Positions 7,428 through 16,754 are shown, counted from the first letter of the stretch. The stretch is DNA of 64,000 nt from Variovorax fucosicus (GCF_030316825.1 NZ_JASZYU010000002.1:806001-870000), one strand, 5' to 3'. Made by a program: numbers and translations. The notes: generated by a model not told the origin, from the sequence alone.

Positions 7428-8546
7428 CTATGCGCCCCAGACTTCCTGTGCGGTCTCGACCACCAGGCGCAGCTTGTTGCGCTGCGCTTCCACCGCGATG
7501 TTGTTGCCGTGCACCGTGCTCGAGAAGCCGCACTGCGGCGACAGCGCGAGCTGCTCCAGCGGCGCATATTTGGCGGCGTCTTCGATGCGGCGCTTGAGCT
7601 CGTCCTTGTCTTCCATCTCGCCGAACTTGGTGGTCACCAGGCCGAGCACCACGGTCTTGCCCTTGGCCAGGTAGCGCAGCGGCTTGAAGTCGCCCGAGCG
7701 TGCGTCGTCGTACTCCATGAAGTAGGCGTCGAGGTCCATTTCCTTCAGCAGCGCCTCGGCCACCGGCTCGTAATTGCCGGCCGCCGCATGCGTGCTCTTG
7801 AAGTTGCCGCGGCACAGGTGCATGGCCAGCAGCATGCCGGGCGGCTTCTGCGCGACGATCTTGTTGATGAACGCCGCGTAGCGGTGCGGCAGCTCGTTCG
7901 GGTCGTCGCCGCGCTGGCGTGCGGCTTCGCGCATCTTCTCGTCGCAGAGGTAGGCCAGGTTGGTGTCGTCCATCTGCACATAGGTGCAGCCGGCCGCGGC
8001 CAGCGAACGCAGTTCGTCGCCATAGGCTCTGGCCACGTCGTCGTAGAACACCGGGTCGAGTTCCGGGTAGGCCTCTTTGCTGATGCCGGCGCGGCCACCG
8101 CGGAAGTGCAGCATGGTCGGCGAGGGAATCGTCACCTTGGGCGTGTTGCCGGCCGCGACCTGGCTCTTGAGGTACTCGAAGTCGGCCAGCTGGATGTTCT
8201 TCGCGTGGGTGACCTTGTCGATCACGCGCATCACCGGCGGCGCCAGTTCCTCGGTGCCATCGGGCTTGCGGATGGTGACCGGAATGTCGGTCTTCACGCC
8301 GCCCAACTGCTCGAGGAAGTCAATGTGGAAGTAGGTGCGGCGGAACTCGCCGTCGGTGATGCTCTTCAGGCCGACGTCCTGCTGGAACTTCACGATCTCG
8401 GTGATGGCCTTGTCTTCGACGGTGCGAAGCTGCTCGGGCGTGATCTCGCCCCTGGCTTTTTGCTCGCGCGCTTCAAGCAGGTATTTGGGGCGCAGGAAAC
8501 TGCCGACGTGGTCGAAACGGGCGGGCAGGGCGGCGTGCTGGGACAT
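7428..8546 (-). CDS. cobalamin-independent methionine synthase-like protein (MetE C-terminal domain family, YxjG/YxjH type)
   Basis: A 372-residue single-domain member of the UROD/MetE-like superfamily that corresponds to the C-terminal catalytic half of MetE. Zinc ligands are visible as H243-x-C245 ('AMHLCRGN') and C339 ('LSPQCGFSS'), with an acidic 'MEYD' segment (277-280) between them. The N-terminal folate-binding half of MetE is absent. Relatives of this size act in alternative methionine synthesis or in methyl transfer from non-folate donors, so calling it methionine synthase would overstate the evidence. The start at 8546 has a good GGAG ribosome-binding site. It is divergent from the van genes and probably monocistronic. 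Confidence 0.82.
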   Translation of the reverse strand: MSQHAALPARFDHVGSFLRPKYLLEAREQKARGEITPEQLRTVEDKAITEIVKFQQDVGLKSITDGEFRRTYFHIDFLEQLGGVKTDIPVTIRKPDGTEELAPPVMRVIDKVTHAKNIQLADFEYLKSQVAAGNTPKVTIPSPTMLHFRGGRAGISKEAYPELDPVFYDDVARAYGDELRSLAAAGCTYVQMDDTNLAYLCDEKMREAARQRGDDPNELPHRYAAFINKIVAQKPPGMLLAMHLCRGNFKSTHAAAGNYEPVAEALLKEMDLDAYFMEYDDARSGDFKPLRYLAKGKTVVLGLVTTKFGEMEDKDELKRRIEDAAKYAPLEQLALSPQCGFSSTVHGNNIAVEAQRNKLRLVVETAQEVWGA

Positions 8547-8653
8547 GGGGAGCTCCGTCAATGCTGGGATGGGATTGAGCATCGTAGCGGCTTGGCGACT
8601 GCCCATGCTGGATACAGAGAGGTCAGTGTTTACCCTTGAAATGGCCTAAATAA

Positions 8654-8681
8654 TTGGATTTTTGGCTATTTATGTATACAT
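8654..8681 (+). promoter_or_regulatory. vanA promoter/operator region with ATGTATACAT palindrome
   Basis: An AT-rich island in a GC-rich gap. A perfect 10-bp palindrome ATGTATACAT lies at 8672-8681. TTGGAT (8654-8659) and TATACA (8675-8680) could serve as -35 and -10 with a short 15-bp spacer. The palindrome is a likely site for VanR, the GntR-type regulator encoded in the operon (inference). The predicted transcript start leaves only about 4 bases before vanA. Confidence 0.5.
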
Positions 8682-8690
8682 TCAGAATCC

Positions 8691-9803
8691 ATGAACACCT
8701 CGCCCAGCTTCCCCCTGAACGCCTGGTATGCAGCGGCCTACGACGTCGAGGTCAAGCATGCGCTGCTGTCACGTACGGTCTGCAACCAGAAACTTGTGCT
8801 CTACCGCCAGGCCGATGGCCAGGTCGCGGTGCTTGAAGACGCCTGCTGGCACCGGCTGCTGCCGTTGTCGATGGGTCGGCTCGAGGGCGACGAGGTGGTG
8901 TGCGGCTATCACGGTCTGGTCTACAACGCGCAGGGCCGCTGCACCTTCATGCCGAGCCAGGAGACGCTGAACCCGTCGGCCTGCGTGCGCAGCTTTCCGG
9001 TGGTGGAGAAGCACCGCTTCGTCTGGATCTGGCCCGGCGACCCGGCCAAGGCCGATCCGGCGCTGGTGCCCGACATGCACTGGAACGACGACCCGGCCTG
9101 GGCCGGCGACGGCAAGATGATCCGCGTCGCCTGCGACTACCGCCTGGTGGTCGACAACCTGATGGATCTGACGCACGAGGCCTTCGTGCATGGCTCGTCG
9201 ATCGGCAACCGCGCGGTGGCCGAAGCGCCGTTCGTCGCGACCCACGGCGACCGCTCGGCCACCGTGACGCGCTGGATGGAGAACATCGATGCGCCGCCGT
9301 TCTGGGCCGCACAGATCCGGCATGGCCACGGCTACGAGGGCAAGGTCGACCGCTGGCAGATCATCCGTTTCGAGGGGCCGTGCACCGTCAACATCGACGT
9401 GGGCGTGGCCGAGGCCGGCAGCGGCGCGGTGCCCAAGAGCGACAGCGACAAGGGCGACCGCAGCCGCGGCGTCAACGGCTACGTGCTCAACACCATCACG
9501 CCCGAAACCGACAAGAGCTGCCTTTACTTCTGGGCCTTTGCGCGCAACTACTGCATCGGCGAGCAGCGCCTGACGCATGAGCTGCGCGAAGGCGTGGCCA
9601 CGATCTTCCGCGAGGACGAGCATGTGCTCGAGGCGCAGCAGCGCGCCATTGACGAACGGCCCGACTATGCGTTCTACAACCTCAACATCGACGCCGGTGC
9701 GATGTGGGCCCGACGCCTGATCGACCGCATGGTCGAGCGCGAGCAGCCGCGCCGGCCGAGCATTCCGATCCGGCCGGCCGAGGCTGCGGAGGCGCCGAAG
9801 TGA
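8691..9803 (+). CDS. vanA: vanillate O-demethylase oxygenase subunit (Rieske non-haem iron oxygenase)
   Basis: A 370-residue oxygenase that demethylates vanillate to protocatechuate plus formaldehyde, with electrons from VanB. The Rieske [2Fe-2S] ligands are C52-x-H54 and C71-x2-H74. The mononuclear iron site is in '[13 protein letters not shown]' (H162, H167, with D159/D155 nearby for inter-subunit electron transfer). Length and motif spacing match VanA. The partner reductase gene lies two genes downstream, which supports the name. Substrate range (vanillate, veratrate or a related methoxybenzoate) is inferred. No Shine-Dalgarno sequence is visible. The stop overlaps the next gene's GTG. Confidence 0.88.
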   Translation: MNTSPSFPLNAWYAAAYDVEVKHALLSRTVCNQKLVLYRQADGQVAVLEDACWHRLLPLSMGRLEGDEVVCGYHGLVYNAQGRCTFMPSQETLNPSACVRSFPVVEKHRFVWIWPGDPAKADPALVPDMHWNDDPAWAGDGKMIRVACDYRLVVDNLMDLTHEAFVHGSSIGNRAVAEAPFVATHGDRSATVTRWMENIDAPPFWAAQIRHGHGYEGKVDRWQIIRFEGPCTVNIDVGVAEAGSGAVPKSDSDKGDRSRGVNGYVLNTITPETDKSCLYFWAFARNYCIGEQRLTHELREGVATIFREDEHVLEAQQRAIDERPDYAFYNLNIDAGAMWARRLIDRMVEREQPRRPSIPIRPAEAAEAPK

Positions 9804-10567
9804 GTGCACTGCCGATCGCAGCGCATGGCGATCCGGCCGAGGCCGGCGCCTCGCAGGCGGTCAAGGCCCAGCTGCGCCTGCGCGAGATGGTGCTGGCCGG
9901 TGAACTGCCCGGTGGCGCGCGCATCGCCGAAGTGGCGATCTCCGAGCAGCTCGGCGTTTCGCGCACGCCGGTGCGCTCCGCGCTGATGCGGCTGGAGCAG
10001 GAGGGCCTGCTCGAAAGCCTGCCCAATGGCGGCTATGCGGTGCGCACCTTTTCCGAGCGCGACGTGTCGGACTCGATCGAGCTGCGCGGCACGCTCGAAG
10101 GGTTGTCGGCCCGGCTCGCGGCCGAGCGTGGCGTGTCGCCGGTGGTGCTGCGCGAAGCGCGTGCCTGTCTGCAGCGCATCGACGAGTTGTTGCGCGAGCC
10201 CGCGCTGGACGACGCCGCCTTCTCGCGCTACGTGGCCTTCAACGGCCAGTTCCATGCGCTGCTGTCGGAGCTGTCGGGCAGCGTGGTGATTGCGAAGCAG
10301 CTCGAACGCATCACCAACTTGCCGTTTGCATCGCCGTCGGGCTTTGTCGTGGTGCAGGCCAACTCCCCCGCCGCGCGCGACATGCTGCTGATCGCGCAGG
10401 ATCAGCATCGCCAGGTGCTCGACGCGATCGAGAGCCGCGAAGGCTCGCGCGCCGAAGCGCTGATGCGCGAGCACAGCCGGCTGGCGCAACGCAACCTGCG
10501 CGAGGCGCTGCACGGCGCGCACGACCATCCGCTACCGGGCGTGCAACTGATCCGGCGCCGCAGCTGA
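9800..10567 (+). CDS. vanR: GntR/FCD-family transcriptional regulator, probable VanR
   Basis: A 255-residue regulator. The winged helix-turn-helix (about 25-90) shows '[25 protein letters not shown]', and is followed by an all-helical FCD ligand-binding domain (about 95-235). FCD regulators are usually repressors released by an organic-acid ligand; its place between vanA and vanB suggests vanillate as the effector. I chose the GTG at 9800, which overlaps the vanA stop as GTGA and removes an implausible Pro/Arg-rich extension. Putting the regulator between the two enzyme subunits ties its level to operon expression (autoregulation, inferred). Confidence 0.82.
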   Translation: MSALPIAAHGDPAEAGASQAVKAQLRLREMVLAGELPGGARIAEVAISEQLGVSRTPVRSALMRLEQEGLLESLPNGGYAVRTFSERDVSDSIELRGTLEGLSARLAAERGVSPVVLREARACLQRIDELLREPALDDAAFSRYVAFNGQFHALLSELSGSVVIAKQLERITNLPFASPSGFVVVQANSPAARDMLLIAQDQHRQVLDAIESREGSRAEALMREHSRLAQRNLREALHGAHDHPLPGVQLIRRRS

Positions 10568-10598
10568 ACCCGAACCCCAAGAAGAGAAGAGACAGGCC

Positions 10599-11591
10599 AT
10601 GCAGAGTTCCACCCGCTGGCGCGCGGCACGCGTCGAAGCGCTGCGCGACATCACCCCGACCGTGCGCGAGTTCACCCTGCGCCCGCAGGATGCCGACGAC
10701 ATCAGCGCCGATTGGTCGCCCGGCAGCCACATCGAGGTCGAGCTGCTGCGCGAGGGCCGTCCGATCAAGCGCTCCTATTCGCTGGTCGGCCAGCCCGACG
10801 GCGAATGCTTTCGCATCGCCGTCAAGCGGCTCGACCAGGGGCAGGGCGGCTCGCGCGCGATGTGGCAGCTCGCGGTTGGCGACCGGCTGCAGGTGAATGG
10901 GCCGCGCAACCATTTCGGACTCGACCTGAACGCGCCGGCCTACCTGCTGGTGGCGGGCGGCATCGGTATCACGCCGATGCTGCACATGGCGCAGCATCTG
11001 CAGGCGCGGGCGGGCCGCGCTCCGCTGCGCATGGTCTACGGCGCGCACGAAGAGGTCGAACTGGCCTACCGGCCGCTGCTGCGCGAACTGCTCGGCGAAT
11101 CGTTCGCCGAGTTCGTCGCGTCCGAAGGCCGGCACATCGACATCGCCGCCGAGATCGCTGCGCTGCCTGCCGGGGGCCAGATGTACGTGTGCGGCCCGGT
11201 GCCCATGCTCGATGCGGTGCGCCGCCAATGGGCGGCATCCGGCCGGCCGGTGGCCGACCTGCGCTACGAAACCTTCGGCAGCAGCGGCCGCTTCGCGCCG
11301 CAGCCATTTCGCGTGCAGGTGCCGCGCCAGGGCGTCGACATCGTGGTGCCGGCCGACAGCAGCATGATGGACGCGCTGCATGCCGTCGGCGTGCAGACCC
11401 TGCACGACTGCAAGCGCGGCGAGTGCGGCCTTTGCGCGGTCGAGGTGCTGGCACTAGACGGCGAGATCGACCACCGCGACGTCTTCCTGAGCGAGCACGA
11501 GAAGGCCGGCAACCAGCGTATTTGCACCTGCGTGTCGCGCGTGGTCGGCTCGATCGCCATCGATTCGGCATACCGGCCAGACGCCGATTGA
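10599..11591 (+). CDS. vanB: vanillate O-demethylase reductase subunit (FMN/NAD/[2Fe-2S])
   Basis: A 330-residue phthalate-dioxygenase-reductase-type protein that passes electrons from NAD(P)H through FMN and a plant-type [2Fe-2S] centre to VanA. The flavin motif is 'RSYSLVG' (59-65), the pyridine-nucleotide motif 'AGGIGITPM' (119-127) and 'YVCGPVPML' (196-204). The C-terminal cluster ligands are C271, C276, C279 and C309. Domain order and length match VanB/PDR. It is preceded by vanR with a 31-base gap carrying an AGAAGAGA ribosome-binding site, so it belongs to the same operon. Confidence 0.88.
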   Translation: MQSSTRWRAARVEALRDITPTVREFTLRPQDADDISADWSPGSHIEVELLREGRPIKRSYSLVGQPDGECFRIAVKRLDQGQGGSRAMWQLAVGDRLQVNGPRNHFGLDLNAPAYLLVAGGIGITPMLHMAQHLQARAGRAPLRMVYGAHEEVELAYRPLLRELLGESFAEFVASEGRHIDIAAEIAALPAGGQMYVCGPVPMLDAVRRQWAASGRPVADLRYETFGSSGRFAPQPFRVQVPRQGVDIVVPADSSMMDALHAVGVQTLHDCKRGECGLCAVEVLALDGEIDHRDVFLSEHEKAGNQRICTCVSRVVGSIAIDSAYRPDAD

Positions 11592-11622
11592 GCTGCGCGA
11601 TGATCGCGCAGCAATTTGATTC
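11592..11622 (+). terminator. hairpin at the end of the van operon
   Basis: GCTGCGCG (11592-11599) pairs with CGCGCAGC (11605-11612) over a 5-nt loop directly after the vanB stop, followed by AATTTGATTC. The T-tract is weak, so termination may be partial and could allow read-through into the transporter genes. Confidence 0.45.
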
Positions 11623-11742
11623 ACCGCGCAGAATTCGCGGCGCAGGCGGGCTGCCTAGGGAATTGCCAAGGGCCGCGCCGCGCCGTGTGGTGCGCACAAT
11701 AGCGCCCACCCGTCTTTACCGATAACCGGAGACTCATCCACC

Positions 11743-12918
11743 ATGCAACGCCGCCATCTCATTCACGCTGCCAGCCTCACCGCCCTTGCACTCGCCATGC
11801 CGCTGGCGGCTCATGCCCAGGACAACAAGTTCAAGATCGGGCTGATCCTGCCGATGACCGGCCAGCAGGCCTCCACCGGGCGCCAGATCGAAGCTGCGGC
11901 GCGCCTGTACATGGCGCAGAACGGCGACACCGTCGCGGGCAAGAAGATCGAGCTGATCATCAAGGACGACGTGGCCACGCCCGACGTGACCAAGCGGCTG
12001 GCGCAGGAACTGATCGTCAACGACAAGGTGAACGTCATCGCCGGCTTCGGCGTCACGCCGGCTGCACTGGCGGCCGCGCCGCTGGCCACGCAGTCGAAGA
12101 CGCCCCAGGTGGTGATGGCGGCGGCCACCTCCAGCATCACCGAAGCCTCGCCGTACATCGTGCGCTCCAGCTTCACGCTGCCGCAGGTGTCGGTGGCAAT
12201 GGGCGACTGGGCGCCCAAGAACGGCGTCAAGACGGTGGTCACGCTGGTGGCCGACTACGGCCCCGGCAACGATGCCGAAAAGTACTTCAGCGAGCGTTTC
12301 CAGCTCAATGGCGGCAAGGTGATCGAGAAGCTGCGCGTGCCGCTGCGCAACCCCGACTTCGCACCGTTCCTGCAGAAGGTGCGCGATGCCAAGCCCGACG
12401 CGCTGTTCGTGTTCGTGCCCTCGGGCGCCGGCGCGGCGGTCATGAAGCAGTTTCTGGAGCGCGGCATGGACAAGGCCGGCATCCGCATGATCGCCACCGG
12501 CGACGTGACCGACGACGACCAGCTCAACGACATGGGCGATGGCGCGCTCGGCGTGGTCACCACGCACCATTACTCGGCCGCGCATCCTTCGGCGGCCAAC
12601 AAGAAGTTCGTCGAGGCTTTCCAGAAGGCCAACCCGAAGATGCGCCCGAACTTCATGGCGGTGGGCGGCTACGACGGCATGCGCGTCATCTACGAAGCGC
12701 TCAAGGCCACCAAGGGCCAGGGCGGCGGCGACGCGCTGCTGGCCGCGATGAAGGGCCAGGTGTTCGAAAGCCCGCGCGGCCCGGTGTACATCGATGCGCA
12801 GACCCGCGACATCGTGCAGGACGTGTACCTGCGCAAGGTCGAGAAGAAAGACGGGCAGCTCTACAACGTCGAATTCGACGTGATCAAGGGCGTCAAAGAT
12901 CCGGGCAAGGCAAAGTAG
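11743..12918 (+). CDS. Liv-type ABC transporter periplasmic substrate-binding protein
   Basis: A 391-residue protein with a signal peptide (cleavage near 'AAHAQ', about residue 25) and a two-lobed periplasmic binding fold of the LivJ/LivK class (Peripla_BP_6), starting 'FKIGLILPMTGQQASTG'. It is the first gene of a complete transporter cassette with two permeases and two ATPases. Proteins of this class bind branched-chain amino acids but also urea, amides and aromatic acids. The position right after the vanillate genes makes an aromatic acid a reasonable candidate ligand (inference). No acidic or aromatic pocket residues can be assigned from sequence alone. Confidence 0.85.
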   Translation: MQRRHLIHAASLTALALAMPLAAHAQDNKFKIGLILPMTGQQASTGRQIEAAARLYMAQNGDTVAGKKIELIIKDDVATPDVTKRLAQELIVNDKVNVIAGFGVTPAALAAAPLATQSKTPQVVMAAATSSITEASPYIVRSSFTLPQVSVAMGDWAPKNGVKTVVTLVADYGPGNDAEKYFSERFQLNGGKVIEKLRVPLRNPDFAPFLQKVRDAKPDALFVFVPSGAGAAVMKQFLERGMDKAGIRMIATGDVTDDDQLNDMGDGALGVVTTHHYSAAHPSAANKKFVEAFQKANPKMRPNFMAVGGYDGMRVIYEALKATKGQGGGDALLAAMKGQVFESPRGPVYIDAQTRDIVQDVYLRKVEKKDGQLYNVEFDVIKGVKDPGKAK

Positions 12919-12949
12919 GCAGCGACAAGACGGAGCGCCTGGCCACAGC

Positions 12950-13822
12950 ATGCTGACCATTCTTTTCGACGGCATTGCCTACGGCATGCTGCTGTTCGTG
13001 CTTGCCGTCGGGCTGGCCGTGACGCTGGGGCTGATGAACTTCATCAACCTCGCGCATGGTGCCTTCGCGATGGCGGGCGGCTACCTCACCGTGTTCGCGA
13101 TGCAGAAGCTCGGGCTGCCGTTCCTGGCCTGCCTGCCGCTGGCCTTCGTCGTGGTCGGACTGGCCGGCGCGCTGCTGGAGCGCACCCTGTACCGGCCGAT
13201 GTACGCGAAGCCGCACCTCGACCAGGTGCTGTTCTCGATCGGCCTCGCGTTCATGGCGGTGGCCTCGATCGACTACTTCGTCGGCTCCTCGCAGCAGAAC
13301 GTGCAGTTGCCCGAATGGCTGCGCGGCCGCACCGAGGTCGGCGACGGTGCGCTGCTGCTCGGCATGGGGCACTACCGCATCTTCATCATTGCGGTGTGCG
13401 CGGTGCTTACCGTGGTGCTGCAGCTCATCCTGTCGAAGACGCGCTTCGGCAGCCGGTTGCGTGCAGCGGTCGATGATCCGCGCGTGGCGGCGGGGCTGGG
13501 CATCAACGTCAACGTGGTGTTCCTGGCGACCTTCGCCGTGGGCTCGGGCCTGGCCGGGCTGGGCGGTGCGCTCGGCGCCGAGATCCTCGGGCTCGACCCG
13601 ACCTTTCCACTCAAGTACATGATCTATTTCCTGATCGTGGTGTCGGTGGGCGGCACCTCGTCGATCACTGGGCCGCTCGCGGCTGCACTGTTGCTCGGCA
13701 TTGCCGACGTGGGGGGCAAGTACTTCATTCCGAAGATGGGCGCGTTCACCGTGTACCTGCTGATGATCGCGATCCTCCTGTGGCGGCCGCAAGGCCTCTT
13801 TACCCGCAAGGGAGGCCGTTGA
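12950..13822 (+). CDS. Liv-type ABC transporter permease (LivH class)
   Basis: A 290-residue inner-membrane permease with about eight hydrophobic segments. The N-terminal 'GLMNFINLAHGAFAMAGGY' is the hallmark of LivH proteins. It forms the channel with the following LivM-type permease. Its stop and the ATG of the next gene share a base (TGATG), so the two are translationally coupled and should be made in equal amounts. Confidence 0.87.
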   Translation: MLTILFDGIAYGMLLFVLAVGLAVTLGLMNFINLAHGAFAMAGGYLTVFAMQKLGLPFLACLPLAFVVVGLAGALLERTLYRPMYAKPHLDQVLFSIGLAFMAVASIDYFVGSSQQNVQLPEWLRGRTEVGDGALLLGMGHYRIFIIAVCAVLTVVLQLILSKTRFGSRLRAAVDDPRVAAGLGINVNVVFLATFAVGSGLAGLGGALGAEILGLDPTFPLKYMIYFLIVVSVGGTSSITGPLAAALLLGIADVGGKYFIPKMGAFTVYLLMIAILLWRPQGLFTRKGGR

Positions 13823-14796
13823 TGCAGGGCGCGGCCAAAGATTTCCAGGCAGCACTGCTGCACAAGGCGCGCTGGCGGCCTTGGGAGTTCGCGGTGTGGC
13901 TCATCGCATTCGCGCTGCCGCTGCTGGTGCCGTCCCATTCGTTGATGGTGAACGAGATCGCGATCGTCGCGCTGTTCGCAATGTCGCTCGATCTGATCCT
14001 CGGCTACACCGGCATCGTGTCGCTCGGCCACGCGGCCTTTTTCGGCTTCGGCGCCTATGCGGCCGCGCTGTTCGCCAAGCTCGTGATGCCCGACCCGATG
14101 GTCGGCCTGGTCGTCGCCACGGTGCTGTCGGCGGCGCTCGGCGCGGTGGCCAGCGTGACGATCCTGCGCGGCAGCGATCTCACGCGGCTGATGGTCACGC
14201 TCGGCACGGCGCTGCTGCTCCTGGAACTGGCGAACAAGCTCGACTGGCTCACCGGCGGTGCCGACGGGCTGCAGGGCGTGGTCATGGGGCCGGTGCTGGG
14301 GCTGTTCGAGTTCGACCTGTTCGGCCGCACGGCAGCCTGGTACTCGCTCTCGATCGTGCTGATCCTGTTCCTGCTGATGCGCAGGATCGTGCACTCGCCG
14401 TTCGGCGCCACCCTCAAGGCGATCCGCGACAACCGGCTGCGCGCGATGGCGATCGGCATTCCGGTCGCTTCGCGGCTGGTCACGATCTACACGCTGGCGG
14501 CGGCCGTGGCCGGTGCGGCCGGCGCGCTGCTGGCGCAGACCACCGGCTTCGCCTCGCTCGACGTGCTGGCCTTCGACCGCTCGGCCGACGTGCTGCTGAT
14601 GCTGGTGATCGGCGGCGTTGGCTGGCTCTACGGCGGCATTGCCGGCGCGCTCGTGTTCAAGCTGCTGCAGGACTGGCTCTCGGCCGTGACGCCGCAGTAC
14701 TGGATGTTCTGGATCGGCCTGATCCTGGTGCTGCTGGTGCTGGTGGGACGCGACCGCCTGTTCAAGCCCTGGACATGGTTCGGGAGGCGGGCATGA
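13822..14796 (+). CDS. Liv-type ABC transporter permease (LivM class)
   Basis: A 324-residue permease with about nine membrane segments. 'NEIAIVALFAMSLDLILGYTG' and 'SLGHAAFFGFGAYAAAL' are typical of LivM, and the cytoplasmic loop 'ATLKAIRDNRLRAMAIGI' is the ATPase-contact region. The ATG at 13822 was chosen over an upstream start because it overlaps the livH-type stop as TGATG and gives a normal N-terminus. It is followed by a 61-base gap before the ATPase genes. Confidence 0.87.
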   Translation: MQGAAKDFQAALLHKARWRPWEFAVWLIAFALPLLVPSHSLMVNEIAIVALFAMSLDLILGYTGIVSLGHAAFFGFGAYAAALFAKLVMPDPMVGLVVATVLSAALGAVASVTILRGSDLTRLMVTLGTALLLLELANKLDWLTGGADGLQGVVMGPVLGLFEFDLFGRTAAWYSLSIVLILFLLMRRIVHSPFGATLKAIRDNRLRAMAIGIPVASRLVTIYTLAAAVAGAAGALLAQTTGFASLDVLAFDRSADVLLMLVIGGVGWLYGGIAGALVFKLLQDWLSAVTPQYWMFWIGLILVLLVLVGRDRLFKPWTWFGRRA

Positions 14797-14857
14797 GCGC
14801 CGCGCCCGGCCGCCCGAAGCAAGCTCGCACCGCAGTGCACAGCACGAAGGTTGCCCA

Positions 14858-15619
14858 ATGAGCACGGAGACCGTTCTTTCCGCGACCGGCCTGGTCATGC
14901 GCTTCGGAGGCATCACGGCCACCAACAACGTCTCGCTGCAGTTGAAGCGCGGCGCGCGCCATGCGCTGATCGGCCCGAACGGGGCCGGCAAGACCACGCT
15001 GATCAATCTGCTGACGGGCGTGCTGACGCCGACCGAAGGCCGCATCGAACTGCTGGGCCAGGACATCACGCGCCTTGCGCCGCACCAGCGCGTGGCGCGC
15101 GGCCTGGTGCGCACCTTCCAGATCAACCAGCTGTTCGATTCGATGACGCCGCTGGAAACGCTGGCGCTCGTGGTCTCGCAGCAGAAAGGGGCGTCCGGCC
15201 AATGGTGGCGGGCGCTCGGCGCTGCCAGCAGCATCACGACGCGCGCGGGCGAATTGCTCGAGCAGTTCCGCCTGGCCGACGTGGCGCAGCAGCCCGTGAA
15301 AGAGCTCGCCTATGGCAAGCGCCGCCTGCTCGAGATTGCGATCGCGCTGGCCTGCGAGCCGCGCGTGCTGCTGCTCGATGAGCCCGTGGCCGGTGTGCCG
15401 GCCGGCGAGCGCGAGGAACTGCTGCAGACCGTGGCCGCCTTGCCGGCCGACGTGTCGGTGCTGCTGATCGAGCACGACATGGACCTGGTGTTCAGCTTTG
15501 CCGATCGCATGACGGTGCTGGTCAACGGCACGCTGCTGACCGAGGGCGATCCCGAGCAGATCGCCAACGACCCGAAGGTCAAGGAGGTCTATCTGGGCCA
15601 GGGAGCCGTCCATGGCTGA
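14858..15619 (+). CDS. Liv-type ABC transporter ATP-binding protein (LivG class)
   Basis: A 253-residue ATPase. Walker A is 'GPNGAGKTT' (39-47), Walker B is 'VLLLDEPVAG' and the signature region reads 'ELAYGKRRLLEIA', a common variant of the LSYGQ motif in this subfamily. The C-terminal 'PKVKEVYLGQ' is the LivG tail. It pairs with the following LivF-type ATPase to drive the two permeases; the coding ends overlap by 8 bases. Confidence 0.88.
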   Translation: MSTETVLSATGLVMRFGGITATNNVSLQLKRGARHALIGPNGAGKTTLINLLTGVLTPTEGRIELLGQDITRLAPHQRVARGLVRTFQINQLFDSMTPLETLALVVSQQKGASGQWWRALGAASSITTRAGELLEQFRLADVAQQPVKELAYGKRRLLEIAIALACEPRVLLLDEPVAGVPAGEREELLQTVAALPADVSVLLIEHDMDLVFSFADRMTVLVNGTLLTEGDPEQIANDPKVKEVYLGQGAVHG

Positions 15620-16316
15620 ACTGCTGCAGATCGACAACCTGAGCGCGGGCTACGGCGAGGCGGTGGTGCTGACCGGCGTCTCGCTGCAATTGGGCGAAGG
15701 CCAGACGCTGGCGCTGCTGGGGCGCAACGGCACCGGCAAGACCACGCTGATCAACACGCTCGCCGGTGCCACGCGGCAGCACGGCGGCAGCCTCATGCTC
15801 CACGGCAGCCCGCTGAACAAACTCGCGCCGCACCAGCGCGCCGCAGCCGGTATCGGCTGGGTGCCGCAGGAGCGCAACATCTTCAAGTCGCTCACGGTGC
15901 ACGAGAACCTCACGGCCGTGGAGCGGCCGGGCAAGTGGAATCCGCAACGGGTCTACGAGATGTTCCCGCGCCTGGCCGAGCGCAAGGGCAACCTCGGCAC
16001 GCAGCTGTCGGGCGGCGAGCAGCAGATGCTCGCGGTCGGCCGTGCGCTGGTGGTCAACCCCAGGCTGCTGCTGCTCGACGAGCCGCTCGAAGGGCTGGCG
16101 CCGATCATCGTGGAAGAGCTGCTGCGTGCGATCCGCCGCATCACGCAGGACGAAGGCCTCGCCGCCATCATCGTCGAGCAGCATCCGCAGGCGATCCTCG
16201 CGATCTCGGACCGGGCCGTGGTGCTCGACCACGGCACCGTGGTGCACACCGACAGCGCCGCCGCGCTGCGCGCCCGGCCCGAGGTTCTGGAGCGGCTGCT
16301 GGGCGTGGCGCGCTGA
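15612..16316 (+). CDS. Liv-type ABC transporter ATP-binding protein (LivF class)
   Basis: A 234-residue ATPase with Walker A 'LGRNGTGKTT', signature 'LSGGEQQMLAVGRAL', Walker B 'LLLLDEPLEGLAP' and switch His in 'IIVEQH'. It is the last gene of the transporter cassette, overlapping the LivG-type gene by 8 bases. Subunit composition is therefore complete: one binding protein, two permeases and two ATPases. Confidence 0.88.
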   Translation: MAELLQIDNLSAGYGEAVVLTGVSLQLGEGQTLALLGRNGTGKTTLINTLAGATRQHGGSLMLHGSPLNKLAPHQRAAAGIGWVPQERNIFKSLTVHENLTAVERPGKWNPQRVYEMFPRLAERKGNLGTQLSGGEQQMLAVGRALVVNPRLLLLDEPLEGLAPIIVEELLRAIRRITQDEGLAAIIVEQHPQAILAISDRAVVLDHGTVVHTDSAAALRARPEVLERLLGVAR

Positions 16317-16338
16317 GCCGTACACCAGGGAGACCGAG

Positions 16339-16737
16339 ATGGCATCGATCCGACGCGAAATGAATGTGGAGGCCGACGCGACGCAGATCTGGGACGCCGT
16401 GCGCGACGTGGGGGCCTTGCACCAACGCCTGGTGAAGGGCTTCGTGGTGGACTGCCGGCTCGATGGCGACGATGCGCGCATCGTCAAGTTCGCCAACGGC
16501 ATGGAGGCGCGCGAGCTGATCGTCGACCTCGACGATGCCGAGCGCCGCATCGTGTGGTCGGCCACCGGTGGACGGCTCACGCACCACAACGCTTCGTTGC
16601 AGGTGTTCGACGAAGGCGGTGGCCGCAGCCGCGTGGTCTGGCTTGCCGATCTGCTGCCGAATGCGCTGGCACCTGCCATCGCCGGCATGATCGACGATGG
16701 CATGCGCGCGATGAAGGCGACGCTCGAAGCAGCCTAG
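16339..16737 (+). CDS. SRPBCC (START/polyketide-cyclase-like) family protein
   Basis: A 132-residue cytoplasmic protein of the SRPBCC helix-grip fold. It starts with the usual 'A-x-QIWDAVRDVGALHQ' strand-helix segment, followed by 'FANGMEARELIVDLDDAERRIVWS', and ends with a long C-terminal helix ('GMRAMKATLEAA'). Such proteins bind hydrophobic or aromatic ligands in a deep pocket. It lies 22 bases after the last transporter gene on the same strand with a GGGAGA ribosome-binding site, so it is probably co-transcribed and may handle the same compound. No catalytic residues are recognisable. Confidence 0.78.
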   Translation: MASIRREMNVEADATQIWDAVRDVGALHQRLVKGFVVDCRLDGDDARIVKFANGMEARELIVDLDDAERRIVWSATGGRLTHHNASLQVFDEGGGRSRVVWLADLLPNALAPAIAGMIDDGMRAMKATLEAA

Positions 16738-16754
16738 GGCTGCCTGCGCAGGGC

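Noticed and set aside
13624-15237. Minus-strand frame opposite the LivM- and LivG-type genes
   Set aside because: Extremely His/Gln/Arg-rich shadow of the opposite strand without motifs.
11743-16316. Assigning livK/H/M/G/F symbols and branched-chain amino acid specificity
   Set aside because: Family membership is clear, but position after the van genes makes specificity uncertain, so symbols were left empty.
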